Positions 22,087 to 30,714 of a DNA stretch of 41,303 nucleotides are shown here, one piece after another. Positions within the stretch are counted from its first letter, which is position 1; the number at the start of each line of letters is the position of its first letter. The notes under the pieces were generated by a model. That model was not told the DNA's origin. It was given only the letters and a program-made list of their open reading frames with translations, and did no database searches. A program made the position numbers and the translations under genes. Origin of the DNA: an uncultured Selenomonas sp. (GTDB lineage Bacteria > Bacillota > Negativicutes > Selenomonadales > Selenomonadaceae). The stretch covers positions 1-41,303 of the forward strand of contig CAJPRR010000006.1 in assembly GCA_905373085.1 (NCBI GenBank), in the 5' to 3' direction.

Positions 22087-24456
22087 TCACACCGCTCCGA
22101 CCATATTATTCATAGAATGTTGCTGCAATTTGAATACAAGCATATTAGCAAATTTGTCTATATCGGCCTCTTCGCGAACGACGATGGAATCCGCGAGTTT
22201 CGCGACATTGATACTCGTTGCTTGCGACTGTTGCGCTCTGCCTTTCGCATAGCCTTTTTGATACTGCTGCTTCAAACTTTCGGAGTGAGGAACAATCTGA
22301 CTTCCCGTAGGCAAATTGATAAGTTCCGCACCTTTTTCATGCACCCACGTCTTACCGCCGCTGAACCATGATGAACCTGTCCAATGACCTTCTATATTTG
22401 CATTCTCGGCTTCCGAAGAAACAGTTTTAGCTTCCGATGCTCTGCCTAATATATAGTCAAGCCCCGAAGAAATCGTATCAATCATATTTGAGAATATGCC
22501 CTTGATTCCATCAATATAAAGCATAAATATATTCTTGATGTTCTCCCATGCTCCCGTCCAATTCCCAGTAAACACATTCGCGATAAAAGAAATCAGCTCG
22601 CCCGCGATCTCTATAATCGTACCGAGGGCGATAGCGACTGCATTTATAAAACCGTTCAAATAAATCGCGATCATATCGAACGTAAATTCAAACGCTGCGC
22701 CGAGATTATTAAGCACGATAGAAACGGCGCTCCCGTTTTCCACTGTTGTATCACTGAATGCACTCATGATCTTATCGTAAGCCGCTGAAAACTTCTCGCC
22801 CGTATTCAGCAACTTCTCGAACACGGTCACAAACTTGCTTTTCAAATTCTCTAAAATTGGCACGGCAGTCTCTTTGATATGATTAAATACGACGAGAAAG
22901 ACCTGCTTAAATTCATTAAAATGAGCGATGACGAACGGAATAATTATAGTGAGTGCCAATAGAGCCAAGCCTATAGGATTTGTCGCGAACAGTAAACGAA
23001 TTACCATGAATGGATTTTTTAGCGACAAGATCGCGCGTCCTATCGTAGTAAATGCGCCGATAAAATTGCCTTTCAGCATATTCAGGATCCCCGCAAAAGA
23101 ACGAAAACCGCTTGCTATCCCTTTAATCGCTGTCTGTAAGAAGGGAAATTTTGACGATAATGCTCCCGTAACTGATCCTGCGCTGCGAATTGCCGAAGAT
23201 GCCTTGATTATACTCCCGTACCAACCGCCGAACACTGTAACGGCACTACCTACAACCTTTAAGACAACGCCGCCAATTACGATAAACTGAGCTAGTCCGA
23301 AAAGAAGTTCTCTTTGAAGAGGCGAGAGACTGTTTAACCATTTCGCGAAAGACTTTGTTAGCGTCGCCGTTCGACTAATAAGCGGCGACAGTCCTTGCGC
23401 GAGTTCCATACCGGCATTTTTTAATTCATTCGTCGCCTTCGCTAATTGCTGTGCCGGTGTCGCATTTATCTTCGCGATCGCTTCGTTCGTCGCTCCGGCA
23501 CTGTTTGACATACCATCGAGAGCCTGCGCGAATTTATCTGCGCCGTTCCCTGTAAGAGATAGTACAGCATTCAGCGCTTTTGTTGAGCCGAACAACTTTC
23601 CTAACATCGTTACATTGCCATTTGTGGCAACGCGCACTTCTTCAAGAAATCTTGCCCATCCAACGGCTTGCAAGTGCGCTTGATTGAAGTTCAAGCCCAA
23701 TTCTGCCGCTAGTTCTGCGGCTTCCGATGAAGGCTTGATAATATTAGACAGTGCCGCCTTAATTGCCGTCATGCTATCCGGCGTCTGCATACCGACGGCA
23801 GTCAAAGCCGCGACCGATGCCATAAGTTCTTCTACGGTCATACCTGCTGCCGCCGCTGTAGGAATTACCTGCCCGAGACTCTTGCCGACCTGATCGACCG
23901 TCGTCTTACCTAGATTCTGCGTCGTGATTAAAAGATCCATCATATTGGACGCACGCTCGACTTCCATACCATAGGCATTTATAATAGACGTTAGCGCATC
24001 TGTCGCCGTAGTCATATCTGTAAAGCCCGCTTTTGCTCCCAATGCCGAAACACGCATGAAGTCAATCGCTTTTGAAGCATCGACCGAGGCCGATATAGCT
24101 TGATACGTTCCTTCCGTAAGTTCTACGACGGATACGCCCGTTTCATTGGAAAGCTGAATCAGTTCACTACGCATTTTCTGCATATCTACGAGGTTCGTAT
24201 CTACGAGAGTCGAGACTTTAGCAAGTGCCGTCGTAAGTTCCGAATTTAATTTAGCGCCCGCCGTAGCCGCCGCGAGAATTGGCGCAGATAACAAAGCGAA
24301 TTTATTACCTAACTCTGATATGCTTTTACCTGTCGTCTTTATGCTGTTTGCTACGCGCATCTGCTGTGAACGATGCTCCGATAAGCGTCTTGTCGCGTTC
24401 GTGAGCGTCGGCGTAAACTGATCTTTCAAACGCAATACGGCATCTATAATTTGCAT
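22087..24456 (-). CDS. Phage tail tape measure protein
   Basis: This 789-residue protein has a helical N-terminus, the conserved TMP core (about residues 70 to 330: LSNETGVSVVELTEGTYQAISA, LGAKAGFTDMTTATDALTSII, TTVDQVGKSLGQVIPTAAAAG), several hydrophobic stretches (about 385 to 510), and a C-terminal block EGHWTGSSWFSGGKTWVHEKGAELINLPTG that recurs at the end of many Firmicutes tape measures. It sets tail length and is ejected with the DNA. With about 0.15 nm per residue the tail would be near 115-120 nm (estimate). The ATG follows TAGGTGAAACTAC. Confidence 0.93.
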   Translation of the reverse strand: MQIIDAVLRLKDQFTPTLTNATRRLSEHRSQQMRVANSIKTTGKSISELGNKFALLSAPILAAATAGAKLNSELTTALAKVSTLVDTNLVDMQKMRSELIQLSNETGVSVVELTEGTYQAISASVDASKAIDFMRVSALGAKAGFTDMTTATDALTSIINAYGMEVERASNMMDLLITTQNLGKTTVDQVGKSLGQVIPTAAAAGMTVEELMASVAALTAVGMQTPDSMTAIKAALSNIIKPSSEAAELAAELGLNFNQAHLQAVGWARFLEEVRVATNGNVTMLGKLFGSTKALNAVLSLTGNGADKFAQALDGMSNSAGATNEAIAKINATPAQQLAKATNELKNAGMELAQGLSPLISRTATLTKSFAKWLNSLSPLQRELLFGLAQFIVIGGVVLKVVGSAVTVFGGWYGSIIKASSAIRSAGSVTGALSSKFPFLQTAIKGIASGFRSFAGILNMLKGNFIGAFTTIGRAILSLKNPFMVIRLLFATNPIGLALLALTIIIPFVIAHFNEFKQVFLVVFNHIKETAVPILENLKSKFVTVFEKLLNTGEKFSAAYDKIMSAFSDTTVENGSAVSIVLNNLGAAFEFTFDMIAIYLNGFINAVAIALGTIIEIAGELISFIANVFTGNWTGAWENIKNIFMLYIDGIKGIFSNMIDTISSGLDYILGRASEAKTVSSEAENANIEGHWTGSSWFSGGKTWVHEKGAELINLPTGSQIVPHSESLKQQYQKGYAKGRAQQSQATSINVAKLADSIVVREEADIDKFANMLVFKLQQHSMNNMVGAV

Positions 24457-24484
24457 GTAGTTTCACCTACCTATAAAAAAAGAA

Positions 24485-24509
24485 GGGGCATAGCATATAG
24501 CTAAACCCC
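24485..24509 (-). terminator. Terminator-like hairpin between chaperone frameshift ORF and tape measure
   Basis: The stem combines GGGG/CCCC and AGC/GCT with inner mismatches; on the minus strand CTTCTTTTTTTATAG follows, a clear U-tract. It lies between the stop of the -1 frame extension and the tape measure start. Confidence 0.6.
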
Positions 24510-24515
24510 CGTAAA

Positions 24516-24689
24516 TCAATCTTCATCAGACAGAGAATTTTCTTTTATTCTTTGTTCGAGTTCGTATCGCATAAAAGCATACATGATCTTTTTTTCGTTC
24601 TTTCCCATCGACAAAAACTCTTTCGGCCTTATATGATGGAAACGAAAAAGATAATACTGCATCTGCGCTTCTCCGTCTGATTCAATCAG
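24516..24689 (-). CDS. Tail assembly chaperone C-terminal extension, reached by -1 frameshift (57 aa)
   Basis: This open frame overlaps the chaperone stop and continues LIESDGEAQMQYYLFRFHHI to IKENSLSDED. It is in the -1 frame relative to the chaperone and has exactly the position of the G-T/XkdN extension in long-tailed phages, between chaperone and tape measure. An internal ATG (codon 10) with GGAG nearby could also start it alone, but the slippery site right at the chaperone stop favours a fused product of about 196 residues. The fusion would coat the tape measure during tail assembly. Confidence 0.8.
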   Translation of the reverse strand: MIESDGEAQMQYYLFRFHHIRPKEFLSMGKNEKKIMYAFMRYELEQRIKENSLSDED

Positions 24690-25105
24690 TTTTTTATCGT
24701 TTCATCGATTTCCGTCTGCGTCGTCTCTACTCCGCACAATTCCGTTATTGTCTCCGAGATTTTTCCGATCTCGCCCGCCAGAAATAATTTCGTAACAAGT
24801 TCATTCGGCGTAGCTGCTTTGTAGTGAGACAGCAATTCCTTATTACGAAGGTCAGGTTCTACGACGGCATTAACGACAATATCGGTACCAATCGCGAAAT
24901 TGTTAGCTTTCTTCTTATTGCCAGACTTGCTATATTCCGTATGCGATTCCGTAATTTCAGAAAGCAATTCTGTATCTAATGCCTGAACCGTGATTTCAAA
25001 TTTCTCGTTAAATAACTTAGTAAGGCGCGGAATCTCAATGTTTTTCTTCGGCTTTTCCGTAACTTTCTTCGCGTCAGCTTTCAAAAGTCGTTCTAGTGCG
25101 TTCAT
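24686..25105 (-). CDS. Tail assembly chaperone, XkdN-like
   Basis: This 139-residue protein begins MNALERLLKADAKKVTEKPK and has KFEITVQALDTELLSEITES, FAIGTDIVVNAVVEPDLRNKELLSHY and TPNELVTKLFLAGEIGKISETI, the pattern of the XkdN/G-type chaperone. It helps assemble the tail around the tape measure. I start at 25105; the open frame extends 28 codons upstream into the tail-tube gene end but has no conserved sequence there. The final codons form the frameshift site. Confidence 0.87.
   Translation of the reverse strand: MNALERLLKADAKKVTEKPKKNIEIPRLTKLFNEKFEITVQALDTELLSEITESHTEYSKSGNKKKANNFAIGTDIVVNAVVEPDLRNKELLSHYKAATPNELVTKLFLAGEIGKISETITELCGVETTQTEIDETIKN
24689..24695 (-). other. Programmed -1 ribosomal frameshift site A AAA AAC
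   Basis: In the chaperone frame the codons are ATA AAA AAC TGA, so the heptamer A AAA AAC is in the correct phase and is followed directly by the stop. Slipping back one base gives CTG ATT GAA and the 57-residue extension. This is the canonical simultaneous-slippage heptamer. Confidence 0.82.
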
Positions 25106-25188
25106 TTTTATTTGTCTCTCCCTACCAAAATCCATTTTTACAAAACTGTTGAGATAGGTTTCCCAGAAAGTTGGGAAAACCCTCTGCA

Positions 25189-25623
25189 TTATCCTTTAAT
25201 CTCATCGAGCAAGGCGAAATCTTCAAACGTGAAATTATACGATTCTTCGCCGAGCTTGCCGACCGACCAGTTTATAAGATCAACACTATCAATCAAACAA
25301 TCATAAAGCGCGACTCGTTCCGTCCCCAGAGCATCGGGATCGGAAACTTTCGAGATAATCGTACAAAGCACCTGCCGACCTTCTTTGATCGACGGCGCAA
25401 GTTTCTTGATGAAGTAAGAGCTGACTTTATGAACCTTGAAAGAGCCTTTTCCCGTATAGCCCGTTACTTTATAGCCCTTATTCATCTTGCGTGCAATCTT
25501 GACTTCGATTTTATCGGCCGATAACGTCGCTTTGAGTTCTTGAATTTCGCCCACTTTATAACCGTCGATCCACATCTCACCGTAAGTACCGTATACGACT
25601 TGTTTAGACTGAATATCGTTCAT
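25189..25623 (-). CDS. Phage tail tube protein, XkdM-like
   Basis: This 144-residue protein (MNDIQSKQVVYGTYGEMWIDGYKVGEIQELKATLSADKIEVKIARKMNKGYKV in its first third, then FKVHKVSSYFIKKLAPSIKEG and a beta-rich end) matches the XkdM tail tube of PBSX-type contractile tails. It polymerises into the inner tube inside the sheath, whose gene is directly upstream. GGAGAGAGAAATAAA precedes the ATG. A strong hairpin separates it from the sheath gene. Confidence 0.9.
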   Translation of the reverse strand: MNDIQSKQVVYGTYGEMWIDGYKVGEIQELKATLSADKIEVKIARKMNKGYKVTGYTGKGSFKVHKVSSYFIKKLAPSIKEGRQVLCTIISKVSDPDALGTERVALYDCLIDSVDLINWSVGKLGEESYNFTFEDFALLDEIKG

Positions 25624-25659
25624 TTTATTTCTCTCTCCCTACTAAAATCCATAAAATAG

Positions 25660-25689
25660 AGAGGTGTCCTCAAAAATGAGGACACCTCT
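25660..25689 (-). terminator. Strong hairpin between sheath and tube genes
   Basis: A perfect 13-bp stem (AGAGGTGTCCTCA / TGAGGACACCTCT) has the loop AAAA. The minus strand continues CTATTTTATGG. A pure terminator here would starve the tube gene, so read-through or RNA processing is likely. Confidence 0.7.
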
Positions 25690-25694
25690 TTTAT

Positions 25695-26843
25695 TTATTC
25701 TACAAGGCATTTGACCGTGATATTTTCTAATGCATCTAGCATCGAGAGATCGACACCTAAGAAAGCATTGTCATGTAGATTAAGCTCTTTGATCTGTGTT
25801 TCGTTCATGTTTTCAAGCTCTTCACGTGTATTCAAGCCATTAGATTCACGCCAATTCTTCACGGCCGTAATATCGATGTAGCAATTATTTTGACCGCGCT
25901 CCAAAAGGCCTTCCGTTTCAAGCGTATGAAGATAACCATTGATCGCCGTAATTAGTAAGCAGCGATTGTCGTAAGAATTAGCATACTTTCCGATATAAGA
26001 ATCATGTGCCGTCTTCTTGATGTCATAATGAATCATGTCCATAAGATCGACGAGTTTTACTTTCTTGAAATCGTCGCCTTTGCCCTGCATCGTCGTAACA
26101 AAAGAGTTAATTCCTCGTGCGACTTTGATCTTCTCGCCGTCGTCGAAGAAGAAAAATTCTCCCTTGCCGATCTTCGTATCCATCTCCTCGGCCGTATACT
26201 GTTCTACTTCTTGAACCTCGGGAACCGGCGCATACGTACACGAGATAATTGCCGGCGTTCCGCAAATAATGCCGGCGACACGAGAACAATAGTCGGCCGT
26301 CGCGAAAGTCTTCGCCTTCGTCTTGATCATCGTATTCGTAAAATTCACGATTCCTTCATGATCGGCGTTACAATTCGGGAGAACGGCACAAACTTTTATA
26401 TCTTTTGTCGTCCGCATTCCCTTAATCCACGTCGCTATCTTGTCAGTGTACTTATCTTGAATACCGGGAACAACAAGCCAATTAAAATACACCTTTTCCA
26501 ATTTCTTGAGCACTTTAGAAAAATCGGCTTCTAAAATCTGTTCCTCCGTCTCTCCGCTTTGTCCGCCCGGCTTGGGAACGGTATTTTTTACTTCACCTTG
26601 ACATTCCATTACGATAACTTTTTTAGGAGAGTTCTGATACCCCTTCAAAGCGAGTTCAATCTGTTCTTTCTTATACTTGTTCCAGCTTTCCGGAATATCA
26701 TCGACCGTATATATATTAGTTACGTTATCACTTGGATTGTTCACGGGAAAAACCATCGCGACAATTCCGCGCTGACTTCTCTGAATTGCCGTAATTCCCT
26801 TTTCATAAAAACTAACAAATACATTCGGCATCCTAAGCCCCAT
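25695..26843 (-). CDS. Phage tail sheath protein, XkdK-like
   Basis: This 382-residue protein reads MGLRMPNVFVSFYEKGITAIQRSQRGIVAMV at its start. It has INSFVTTMQGKGDDFKKVKLVDLMDMIHYDIKKTAHDSYIGKYANSYDNRCLLITAINGYLHTLE near the C-terminus, the conserved sheath handshake region, and ends with the usual beta part. It forms the contractile sheath and so proves a myovirus-type tail. The ATG follows GGAGGTCAAGAATT and overlaps the tail terminator gene by 11 bp. Confidence 0.93.
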   Translation of the reverse strand: MGLRMPNVFVSFYEKGITAIQRSQRGIVAMVFPVNNPSDNVTNIYTVDDIPESWNKYKKEQIELALKGYQNSPKKVIVMECQGEVKNTVPKPGGQSGETEEQILEADFSKVLKKLEKVYFNWLVVPGIQDKYTDKIATWIKGMRTTKDIKVCAVLPNCNADHEGIVNFTNTMIKTKAKTFATADYCSRVAGIICGTPAIISCTYAPVPEVQEVEQYTAEEMDTKIGKGEFFFFDDGEKIKVARGINSFVTTMQGKGDDFKKVKLVDLMDMIHYDIKKTAHDSYIGKYANSYDNRCLLITAINGYLHTLETEGLLERGQNNCYIDITAVKNWRESNGLNTREELENMNETQIKELNLHDNAFLGVDLSMLDALENITVKCLVE

Positions 26844-27288
26844 AATTCTTGACCTCCGTTTTATATCCTACATTTTGAATTGTATACTGCTTTTCATCGC
26901 TTTTGTCTTCATATACATCATAATATTCAAGCTGCATATCAAAACTAATAATGTCTGCATCCTCGCCATCCGTAACGGCGTTTATACTCTTGATCTTGAT
27001 ATGTCTATCTTTCGTCTTAAAGCCTTTATAAAACAACCGAGATATATCCTCTTTTATTCGATAAAACTCTACGGCATCCGTTTCGCCTTTTACGGAAAAA
27101 TATGTCAGATGAATAACGCCGTCACAAAAAACTTTATCAATGCCCGCCTGCCTGCGATAGATGTTAAGTGAAAGAAAGAAGCAAGGAGAATCACAGTTCT
27201 CTTTAGAGTCGTCGAGATAAACCGTATAATCATATACAGATTTCAGTTTATCTCGTACTGCCTTTAATATATCTACACCGTTTAACAT
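26833..27288 (-). CDS. Tail terminator/completion protein (DUF6838-like)
   Basis: This 151-residue protein begins MLNGVDILKAVRDKLKSVYDYTVYLDDSKEN and contains CFFLSLNIYRRQAGIDKVFCDGVIHLTYF and IISFDMQLEYYDVYED. Length, alternating strand/helix pattern and position between the gp10-like protein and the sheath fit the tail terminator (XkdJ-position) that caps the tail and docks it to the head. GGAGTGAATC precedes the ATG. The gene ends inside the start of the sheath gene. Confidence 0.75.
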   Translation of the reverse strand: MLNGVDILKAVRDKLKSVYDYTVYLDDSKENCDSPCFFLSLNIYRRQAGIDKVFCDGVIHLTYFSVKGETDAVEFYRIKEDISRLFYKGFKTKDRHIKIKSINAVTDGEDADIISFDMQLEYYDVYEDKSDEKQYTIQNVGYKTEVKNYGA

Positions 27289-27291
27289 GAT

Positions 27292-27735
27292 TCACTCCAA
27301 CTTCTTTTTTACTTCTTGCATAAACTTTTCAAGTTCTCCCTCTATCTCATTCGATGCCTTGAAATCATTCACGACTTTATCGAAAAAGTGCTTTCCCTGT
27401 GTAAAGCCCGTAACTCTTCCGCCCGGCGTTTTCTGGACGTGCCCGCGCTCGACTAAGTGATAGACTTTACTCGTATTTCTTAATTCATACTGTATATCAT
27501 TTGCCGATAAACCCGTGATTTTACCTTTCCACGATTTAGACAGCGGCTTTATCGTTTTCCCTTTTCCGTTTTTCCTTGTTTGTCCGCTGGACGGCGTGTT
27601 TTCCTGTGCGCGTTTCTTTAGCTTGTTTCCACAGCTCTGTAAATGTCTCTCTGCACTTTCCGTATACTCTTTTACCGCGATATCTAATTTCTTCCGAAAT
27701 TCATCTAAATTCTCGAAATAGAAATCTGCGCTCAT
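27292..27735 (-). CDS. HK97 gp10-family head-tail joining protein
   Basis: This 147-residue protein (MSADFYFENLDEFRKKLDIAVKEY, CGNKLKKRAQENTPSSGQTRKN, SKVYHLVERGHVQKTPGGRVTGFTQGKHFFDKVVNDF) carries the hallmark of gp10/XkdI proteins: an N-terminal helix, then KxRAQxxTPxxTG-like, and VExGH...GKHFF. It serves as part of the neck or tail completion. GAGGGAGAAAAG precedes the ATG. It overlaps the previous gene by 4 bp. Confidence 0.87.
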   Translation of the reverse strand: MSADFYFENLDEFRKKLDIAVKEYTESAERHLQSCGNKLKKRAQENTPSSGQTRKNGKGKTIKPLSKSWKGKITGLSANDIQYELRNTSKVYHLVERGHVQKTPGGRVTGFTQGKHFFDKVVNDFKASNEIEGELEKFMQEVKKKLE

Positions 27736-28178
27736 CTTTTCTCCCTCGATGCTCTTTTTATATAGCGTTCATAAGTGCTTTCTATATCTTTTCCAGTCGA
27801 GATTTTATATAAATTCAATATAACACGCACGGCAGACTCAATCTGTGGATCATACGATGTAAAAAACTTCCCAACAACACTTGCTGAATCATAATGCTCT
27901 CGACGCTTTCTCTTTAATTCTTCCGTCTCCGAGTTCTCGATCCATTGTTCTAAAGTCTCGAAATATTTCCCGCAGGTAAGTTCATAAACAGCATAGAGAC
28001 TGTTTCCGCTCATTTTTGTAGCTCGATCTATTTCCTCTATCGTCACGGAAAAGGAAAATTCTCTTTTGTTTCGCATCCACTTATCCCAGATATCCATTTT
28101 TTCATTTTTACAGCTTCCGCGCATATAGCCGTTTTTATCCGTATAAAAATATCGTTTATCTTTACTTATGGAACCCAT
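27732..28178 (-). CDS. Phage protein of unknown function in the head-tail connector block (148 aa)
   Basis: It reads MGSISKDKRYFYTDKNGYMRGSCKNEKMDIWDKWMRNKREF and continues as a highly charged helical protein (SETEELKRKRREHYDSASV, ISTGKDIESTYERYIKRASREKR). I recognise no family. It lies between the head-closure gene and the gp10-like gene, overlapping both by a few bases, so it is cotranslated with the connector proteins. The standard HK97/PBSX order has no gene of this type at this place. The ribosome-binding site is weak (AAAGATGG), consistent with coupling. Confidence 0.65.
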   Translation of the reverse strand: MGSISKDKRYFYTDKNGYMRGSCKNEKMDIWDKWMRNKREFSFSVTIEEIDRATKMSGNSLYAVYELTCGKYFETLEQWIENSETEELKRKRREHYDSASVVGKFFTSYDPQIESAVRVILNLYKISTGKDIESTYERYIKRASREKR

Positions 28179-28519
28179 TCGCCATCTTTCTTACCTCGTG
28201 TCTTTTCTACGCAATACAGTTCAAGAGATTCATCTTGCATATTGGGATTTACGACGCTCTGAATCTCGTAGACATGATTTTTATATTCCACGGTGTCCGA
28301 CGGATAAATATTGTTTCGATATCGGATCGTCACGGTAAAATTCTCGATATTCGCCGCCTGCTTCGCTTCAAAATACTCACGCCCACGCAAGGGACGAATC
28401 ATCGCGCTGATATTCTTATATTTGACTTCCTTGACCGTTTTATCAAAGCCGTTGACCTTCTTCGTAATCTTGCCGACAATATTGATCTTCTTGTCTAAGT
28501 GTCCCGCATCATATATCAT
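28166..28519 (-). CDS. Phage head closure protein (SPP1 gp16-like head-tail adaptor)
   Basis: This 117-residue protein has the compact beta-barrel pattern of the family: DAGHLDKKINIVGKI, KEVKYKNISAMIRPLRGREYFEAKQAANIENFTVTIRYRNNIYPSDTVEYKNHVYEIQSVVNPNMQDESLELYCVEK. It closes the portal after packaging and links head and tail. It overlaps its upstream neighbour by 4 bp and the downstream gene by 13 bp. Confidence 0.9.
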   Translation of the reverse strand: MIYDAGHLDKKINIVGKITKKVNGFDKTVKEVKYKNISAMIRPLRGREYFEAKQAANIENFTVTIRYRNNIYPSDTVEYKNHVYEIQSVVNPNMQDESLELYCVEKTRGKKDGEWVP

Positions 28520-28827
28520 AGGTTATCACTCTCGTAAGCATCCGATATCTCGACATGTTGCAGTAAAGCCGTAATCGAGTGAGAATATTCCTGCGCGTTA
28601 CTTCTTCCGTTCGCCGGATTCCTGTTCGTATACCAATGCGATACAAGTAACTTCGTCAAGATAGACATAAGTTCATCATCCGGGACGAATTTTTTTCCCG
28701 TCGAGCGTGCAATATAAGAATGTGCGGCGCGAATCAGTTCCGTTAAAATCTCGTCTTCTGCGTCTAAATCAGGATCTATGCGTAGATAGTTCTTCACGCT
28801 TGTTAATTCTTTTTCTATGTGTCTCAC
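28516..28827 (-). CDS. Head-tail connector protein (HK97 gp6-like)
   Basis: This 103-residue protein is helical and contains TSVKNYLRIDPDLDAEDEILTELIRAAHSYIARSTGKK, the typical start of gp6-type DNA-packaging/connector proteins, and LLVSHWYTNRNPANG. It forms a ring beneath the portal. The start is either GTG at 28827 or, three codons in, ATA at 28818, which is better spaced (6 bases) from GAGGTG; both are possible. It overlaps the head closure gene by 4 bp. Confidence 0.87.
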   Translation of the reverse strand: MRHIEKELTSVKNYLRIDPDLDAEDEILTELIRAAHSYIARSTGKKFVPDDELMSILTKLLVSHWYTNRNPANGRSNAQEYSHSITALLQHVEISDAYESDNL

Positions 28828-28847
28828 CTCACGCCCTCATACAAAAG

Positions 28848-28878
28848 AAAAGGGGCGAACGTGATGTTCACCCCTTTT
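28848..28878 (-). terminator. Hairpin behind the major capsid gene
   Basis: The arms AAAGGGGCGAAC and GTTCACCCCTTT have one mismatch and the loop GTGAT; the minus strand continues TTTTCTTTTG. It lies 6 bp behind the capsid stop and looks like an intrinsic terminator, so the capsid message may end here for much of the transcripts. Confidence 0.7.
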
Positions 28879-28883
28879 TAAAC

Positions 28884-30083
28884 TCAAGCATTAGATTTAT
28901 TGATGAAAACGAGTCCGTTCTTATCTACGAGCTTACCGTCCACCGCTGCAACGGACTGATACACCTTGTTACGCGTAGCGTTATCGATGTAAGTAACGAG
29001 GTCTACGTCATACGCCGTATTCATGACGTACTTATCGAGCTGAACAACGAAAGCGACCGTCTCGCCCTTGCCCGCTGCGTCGTAGTCCTTCATCCAGTCC
29101 GTAATGATAACCTTCGTCCCGAAGATCTCATAGTTCGGATTGCCGTCGATGCCCTGATTCATTCTAGCTACAGGCTGCCCCTGTTTGTCCGTGATCGAGA
29201 GGAAGCTATAGAACGTAGCTTCGTTCATAACGAGAACCGCGCCCGTACGGTATGCGGAAGGAATAGCCTTTTTGATCTTGATGATATCTTCATACGCGAG
29301 TGTTTTTGAAAGTTCAACCGTCTTAGCCGCCGTCTCTTTAAGAATTCCCTTCGGCTGCCCAGATCCCGTACCGCTGATAATCGCGGCTTCCATCGCCTTA
29401 GCCATAGCGGCGCTAACATTGTTCGCGATAGCCGCCTCAAATGCCGAGAGAGTCTGAACGCGTGCCAGGAAGGAAAGACCGATCGCCTTTACGAGAGGAT
29501 ATGCCGCGAATGTTACCGATCCCGTAACTTTGTCTTCGACCGCGATGCCCGTCGATGCGAGATTATTTTCCGTCGTCCAGACTGCCGGAGACGCAAGCTC
29601 AGACGTAGGAATCGCTACGCCAGCAGGATAGTTCATCTTAGTGATGAGAGGCAGGATATTTCCGTAACTTTCAAGCCTCTCGACGATCTGATTCAAGACT
29701 GTAACAGGGATAACCGCGCTATTGCCGCTAGTCATAGCGACTGCCCTAAACTCCTCTGCCATTACTCCGCTTTTTGCGAATTCCATAAACGCATTACGAT
29801 ATTCAACGCTGTCAAGCTGATTCTTCATGTTTTTATCACTACTCCTGTTTTCTACGAGGTTTACTTTCTTTGTTTCTGCTTCTATAATCTTTGTCTCGAT
29901 TTCGCCCGTATTGATCTTATCAGCAATCACGTTACGTTTCTCGATAGCTTCAAGTTCTGCTTTACGCGCCTCTTCGTTAAGATCATCCATCTCTTTATTG
30001 AGCGCATCCAGCTTAGTAAGATCGGCACTCTCCGTTTCTTTCAAGATTTCTTTCTTACGGGCTTCAATTTCTTTCAATGTCAT
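28884..30083 (-). CDS. Major capsid protein, HK97 family
   Basis: This 399-residue protein starts with a charged coiled-coil delta domain (about residues 1 to 95: MTLKEIEARKKEILKETESADLTKL), normally removed by the prohead protease. The HK97 core follows with AMTSGNSAVIPVTVLNQIVERLESYGNILPLI, EAAIISGTGSGQPKGIL, AVLVMNEATFYSFLS and a C-terminal KVYQSVAAVDGKLV. It forms the icosahedral shell. GGAGTGACGTAA precedes the ATG. The protease and portal genes are directly upstream. Confidence 0.95.
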   Translation of the reverse strand: MTLKEIEARKKEILKETESADLTKLDALNKEMDDLNEEARKAELEAIEKRNVIADKINTGEIETKIIEAETKKVNLVENRSSDKNMKNQLDSVEYRNAFMEFAKSGVMAEEFRAVAMTSGNSAVIPVTVLNQIVERLESYGNILPLITKMNYPAGVAIPTSELASPAVWTTENNLASTGIAVEDKVTGSVTFAAYPLVKAIGLSFLARVQTLSAFEAAIANNVSAAMAKAMEAAIISGTGSGQPKGILKETAAKTVELSKTLAYEDIIKIKKAIPSAYRTGAVLVMNEATFYSFLSITDKQGQPVARMNQGIDGNPNYEIFGTKVIITDWMKDYDAAGKGETVAFVVQLDKYVMNTAYDVDLVTYIDNATRNKVYQSVAAVDGKLVDKNGLVFINKSNA

Positions 30084-30130
30084 TTACGTCACTCCGGTAT
30101 ATAAAATTTTACCCTTCTATATATATTGCG

Positions 30131-30700
30131 TTAAATCTTTGATTTTATCTCGATACATTTCCTGAGTATGATTTCTTTCTCTATGGACTCAAACGATCTT
30201 TTTACGACTTCTACGTTCGTTCCATCGTAAGCAGGGATATCGACGACAGAAACATCTATTAACTTTTTTATTCTTGATATGTGCCGGATATATTTCATCT
30301 CGGATACCTTTTCGATATAATCTTTTTCGACGATATAGCCGTAAGACATTTTGGAAATGTCTCTTCTTTTGATCAGTTCGTATATGTCTTTCCCTTGTGT
30401 AGTCTCGGCGATATCAGCTTCTATTTTCAATCCGGTTTCATCCACGGACAAGCGTAGAGTATTGTTCGATGTTCTCGCTAAAATAGCATAATTATCGGAA
30501 TGATTGTACCGTAAGACGACATTCGATAATTCTGTACCATCAAATGCTCCTGTATCGACTGTTTCATAGAAATCTATGCCACTCATAGAATACAGTAAGG
30601 TTTCTGAATTAAAGATTGTCGCATATCCTTCGATTGTCTGTTTTGTATTTTCAGTGCTCGCGATCAAGTCTGCACTTCTGATTTCTTTTTTATTCGACAA
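30131..30700 (-). CDS. Prohead protease, HK97 family
   Basis: This 189-residue protein shows TIEGYATIFNSETLLYSMSGIDFYETVDTGAFDG, VVLRYNHSDNYAILARTSN with the catalytic His, ISKMSYGYIVEKD with the catalytic Ser, and IKKLIDVSVVDIPAYDGT, all typical of the family that cleaves capsid delta domains. The start is TTG at 30700 with AGAGAAGAT upstream, a weak site. It is the first gene behind copy B of the repeated intergenic element. Confidence 0.92.
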   Translation of the reverse strand: MSNKKEIRSADLIASTENTKQTIEGYATIFNSETLLYSMSGIDFYETVDTGAFDGTELSNVVLRYNHSDNYAILARTSNNTLRLSVDETGLKIEADIAETTQGKDIYELIKRRDISKMSYGYIVEKDYIEKVSEMKYIRHISRIKKLIDVSVVDIPAYDGTNVEVVKRSFESIEKEIILRKCIEIKSKI

Positions 30701-30714
30701 AAATATCTTCTCTT

